DNA of 56,774 nt from Lactobacillus helsingborgensis. Lineage in GTDB: Bacteria; Bacillota; Bacilli; Lactobacillales; Lactobacillaceae. Both the position numbers and the translations under genes were made by a program. This document shows, piece after piece, positions 55,701 to 56,774 of the stretch. The stretch is from contig NZ_KQ034047.1 in assembly GCF_000970855.1 (NCBI RefSeq), forward strand, positions 166,551 through 223,324, written 5' to 3'. Within the stretch, counting starts at the first letter, position 1. Every line of letters starts with the position of its first letter. The notes beneath the pieces were generated by a model. That model saw only the letters and a list, made by a program, of their open reading frames with translations. It had not been told where the DNA came from and did no database searches.

Positions 55701-56774
55701 GCTAATGAGCAAATTTCTAAGTTTCCTTCACAGACAGAAAAAATAAATGCAGCAAAAGATAAGGCAATAAGCACTGTTGATGCTCCGGAAACAAACGCTA
55801 CCAACATCGATCAGGTTGTTAATGACGGTATTAATGCCATTAATCAAGCAGGAAAAGATTACCGAGATAATGTAAAAACTGATATTAACCAGTCAATTAC
55901 AAAAGTCGAAAATGCTATTGACGCAGTCTCAAAGGATGAGAATGTTAAATCACCGGTAGACGAGTTAATTAACGGTATAAAAGACAAGCTCAAGCGGCCA
56001 AAAGAAATTGTTGCTCCTGACGGTGATCTTGATCAAGACGATAATGAAAAAGCTATTGATAACCATCAAAAAGAAGCCAAAGCTCTACTCCCAAGTGTGC
56101 AAGATACTATTGATGCAATTGCAGCATTAGAAGCTGCTGCTAAAAAGCAAATAGCACAGTATGGTGATGATCGACCTGAAATTCAAGCTGCTTTAAATCA
56201 AGCTATCAAAGATATTATTAACAGCAATAATCCTAAAGATAATCTTAACAATTGTATTGATAAGATTAATGGCACACATACGGATAAAGTAAAAGACCAG
56301 GCAGCAAAAGATATTAAAGAAGCAGCTGCCCAAGCTAAAGAGCGGATTCAAAACTCTGGTTTATCTGAGGATGAACAAAAACAATATCTTGATGAAATAG
56401 ACCAAGTGGTTGCTGATACGACAACTACAACTGGTGATACCAGTAAATCTATTTACGGCACTGATGATGACGAAATTATCAATAAGAGAAAAGCTGCTGC
56501 TAAAAGTTTAATTAACAAAGCAGCTGCTAAAGCAGAAATTGTTGGTTATACTAAAGTCTATGAAAATGTCCTCGGTCAAGTTGGCAAAGCCGAAACCGCC
56601 ATGACAGATGCCTTAGCGGCAATTGATAAAATTGAAGATAATGCTGCAAGTAGTCAAAATATTGTCCAAGCAAAAAAAGCAGCTAAAGAAAATATCTTAA
56701 ACGCATTTAAAGAAAATGCTAAAGCACAAGTTAAACAAGATGCAGATACTGCTAAGACCAACTTAGGAGTATCT
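52752..56774 (+). CDS. YSIRK-signal adhesin, 5' part (runs off window)
   Basis: Open from ATG 52752 (AAAGGAC before it) to the last base: 1341 codons without stop, so the C-terminal end, and any LPXTG anchor, is not visible. Residues about 22-50 form the YSIRK signal (FSIRKLSIGAASVLLGFTYL, cleavage near VSA-D). A low-complexity PTPTPTP and Asn/Asp/Lys stretch follows (to about 200). A pectate-lyase-like/right-handed beta-helix region spans about 205-630 (NWKDFISALTNSNVSEIDIT). Next comes a domain of about 250 residues (WxxL-free, beta-rich) and then long Ala/Lys/Asp-rich helical repeats resembling DUF1542 (from about 880). YSIRK proteins are secreted at the septum and usually wall-anchored. 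Antisense frames across this region are shadows. Confidence 0.9.
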   Translation, partial: MLGKNNNNERVKKMAMQAKQDHFSIRKLSIGAASVLLGFTYLGLSSKAVSADTVIPPQQISKKSRVTAKIDAQATPTPTPTPRDNAAQNSTTATNNMTKTTKPESEPNLGTFSGLSSFLRENSSNNEQSNAGVKTDGEDTNAVKDDKQNSVTGNMQNDNAQKSQDEMVDSTVVNTADSDPTEQRQDSLTSKITNRDLRDVGEKRSVGNWKDFISALTNSNVSEIDITNNIIADRETGHNRQAFQGRKLLIKSAGNAKYTLDFKSNHPTLTGNSSLDITYENLILKSTDYYGVADTYNMTRGQTAKITFRNIDFYGSQLTYTKNNTDIIFEGQIHAETVKIPSNIGGWFDGNNQQLLEFTNSNNSITFKAGCHFDGSTFGGTLIEMRGEGNSLNVEQGAVVNLTPLKTYDGSNGANNSEHGNPVSAIFISDDAQVTVHGQVNINIGQSEGIKYAGKQNNGQARAIYLNNANSKVNISKNGAITVNTNGNISTKNKQNLIYIGGDFAINSGGALKITGQNMGNYTGSLVQIDGKANVQNGGFEIQLVGDAGTGAIKLVDVANTGQLIVNNPTSLVLDAHLNNNDRTSIIGDNKITVTNVRQYLNLGELLNGSALGSNLVLPPFHVLQVEKTAKTVAVNKLEVLNGQRIFDLEKVKKDSPQLSAILSKAPENFQELLQAYNHQSYDQLFQAIVEAAFSSKSNPGYNNIRFTPANQSGFLDIDPEDVTVTNQDDGSKLVKGHVLYYDPAKDGPNSDSFFKNILPGGTEAYVLARFKDSGVYRNGQAVIDSTIANPYAETVDTYRGEANDLAALPTKFAAKVAPDGTFTITIPAEITTRMAKDATIQLTPHANFIEYSPLDIASGDRPTIVSLGIKPFSSIQQEAAQAIIAAINAAKTNKPNSLTADQEKAFTDALNEAAKYAANSRDSNYDSGKSVYGVQPSKTAISEVNNRKMTVLDLVEKAVQTAQSQAEYENAKKDAKDKLASQANEQISKFPSQTEKINAAKDKAISTVDAPETNATNIDQVVNDGINAINQAGKDYRDNVKTDINQSITKVENAIDAVSKDENVKSPVDELINGIKDKLKRPKEIVAPDGDLDQDDNEKAIDNHQKEAKALLPSVQDTIDAIAALEAAAKKQIAQYGDDRPEIQAALNQAIKDIINSNNPKDNLNNCIDKINGTHTDKVKDQAAKDIKEAAAQAKERIQNSGLSEDEQKQYLDEIDQVVADTTTTTGDTSKSIYGTDDDEIINKRKAAAKSLINKAAAKAEIVGYTKVYENVLGQVGKAETAMTDALAAIDKIEDNAASSQNIVQAKKAAKENILNAFKENAKAQVKQDADTAKTNLGVS

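Overview
The window looks like the chromosome of a low-GC lactic acid bacterium, most likely Lactobacillus sensu stricto (the delbrueckii/acidophilus/helveticus side of the family). The evidence is a cell-wall protein with SLAP (S-layer-type) repeats, a very long YSIRK-type adhesin, a C69 dipeptidase (PepD), several PTS loci and the conserved block DUF1934-rpoE-pyrG-murA. This is inferred from gene content; no species is claimed.

Left end, 1-9.7 kb (accessory, AT-rich): an AAA/OLD-like ATPase with a possible HEPN RNase motif at its C-terminus lies between two copies of the 3' end of an ABC exporter gene. Next come an intact pair of half-size ABC exporters, an orphan multi-pass membrane protein, acetolactate decarboxylase, and a toxin-antitoxin-like pair (DUF4411 PIN protein with an ImmA/IrrE protease).

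9.8-16.9 kb (mostly housekeeping): guaA faces away from a guanine-type riboswitch followed by xpt-pbuX. A small-molecule kinase, a small membrane protein, a solitary IS end and pepD follow. An IS3-family element occupies 16.9-18.4 kb; its single long ORF arose from a one-base insertion.

18.4-26.2 kb: an operon of PRD/EIIA regulator, ascorbate-type EIIB, EIIC and transketolase, then a ROK fructokinase and a small secreted protein.

26.3-35.5 kb: murA (with Asp in place of the fosfomycin-target Cys), pyrG with a CTP-type attenuator, rpoE and a DUF1934 gene. Then come a deleted MFS gene, an ABC exporter broken by one stop codon, a 14-codon peptide gene with an excellent ribosome binding site, and an Rgg-family regulator. 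The Rgg, peptide, palindromes and exporter together look like an undescribed peptide-signalling locus. An HD-domain phosphohydrolase follows.

35.5-40.4 kb: a second ABC exporter array of three genes, related to the one at the left end. 40.5-49.1 kb: prs and a cluster for amino-sugar/murein salvage, containing murQ, a MurP-like EIIBC, a lipoprotein esterase, two MupG-like (DUF871) genes and a CelB-like EIIC, with GntR-like operators and a cre site. 49.2-56.8 kb: surface functions, namely a nested inverted repeat, a SLAP-repeat protein, an organophosphate antiporter and the 5' 1341 codons of a YSIRK adhesin that runs off the window. I saw no rRNA, tRNA or CRISPR array.
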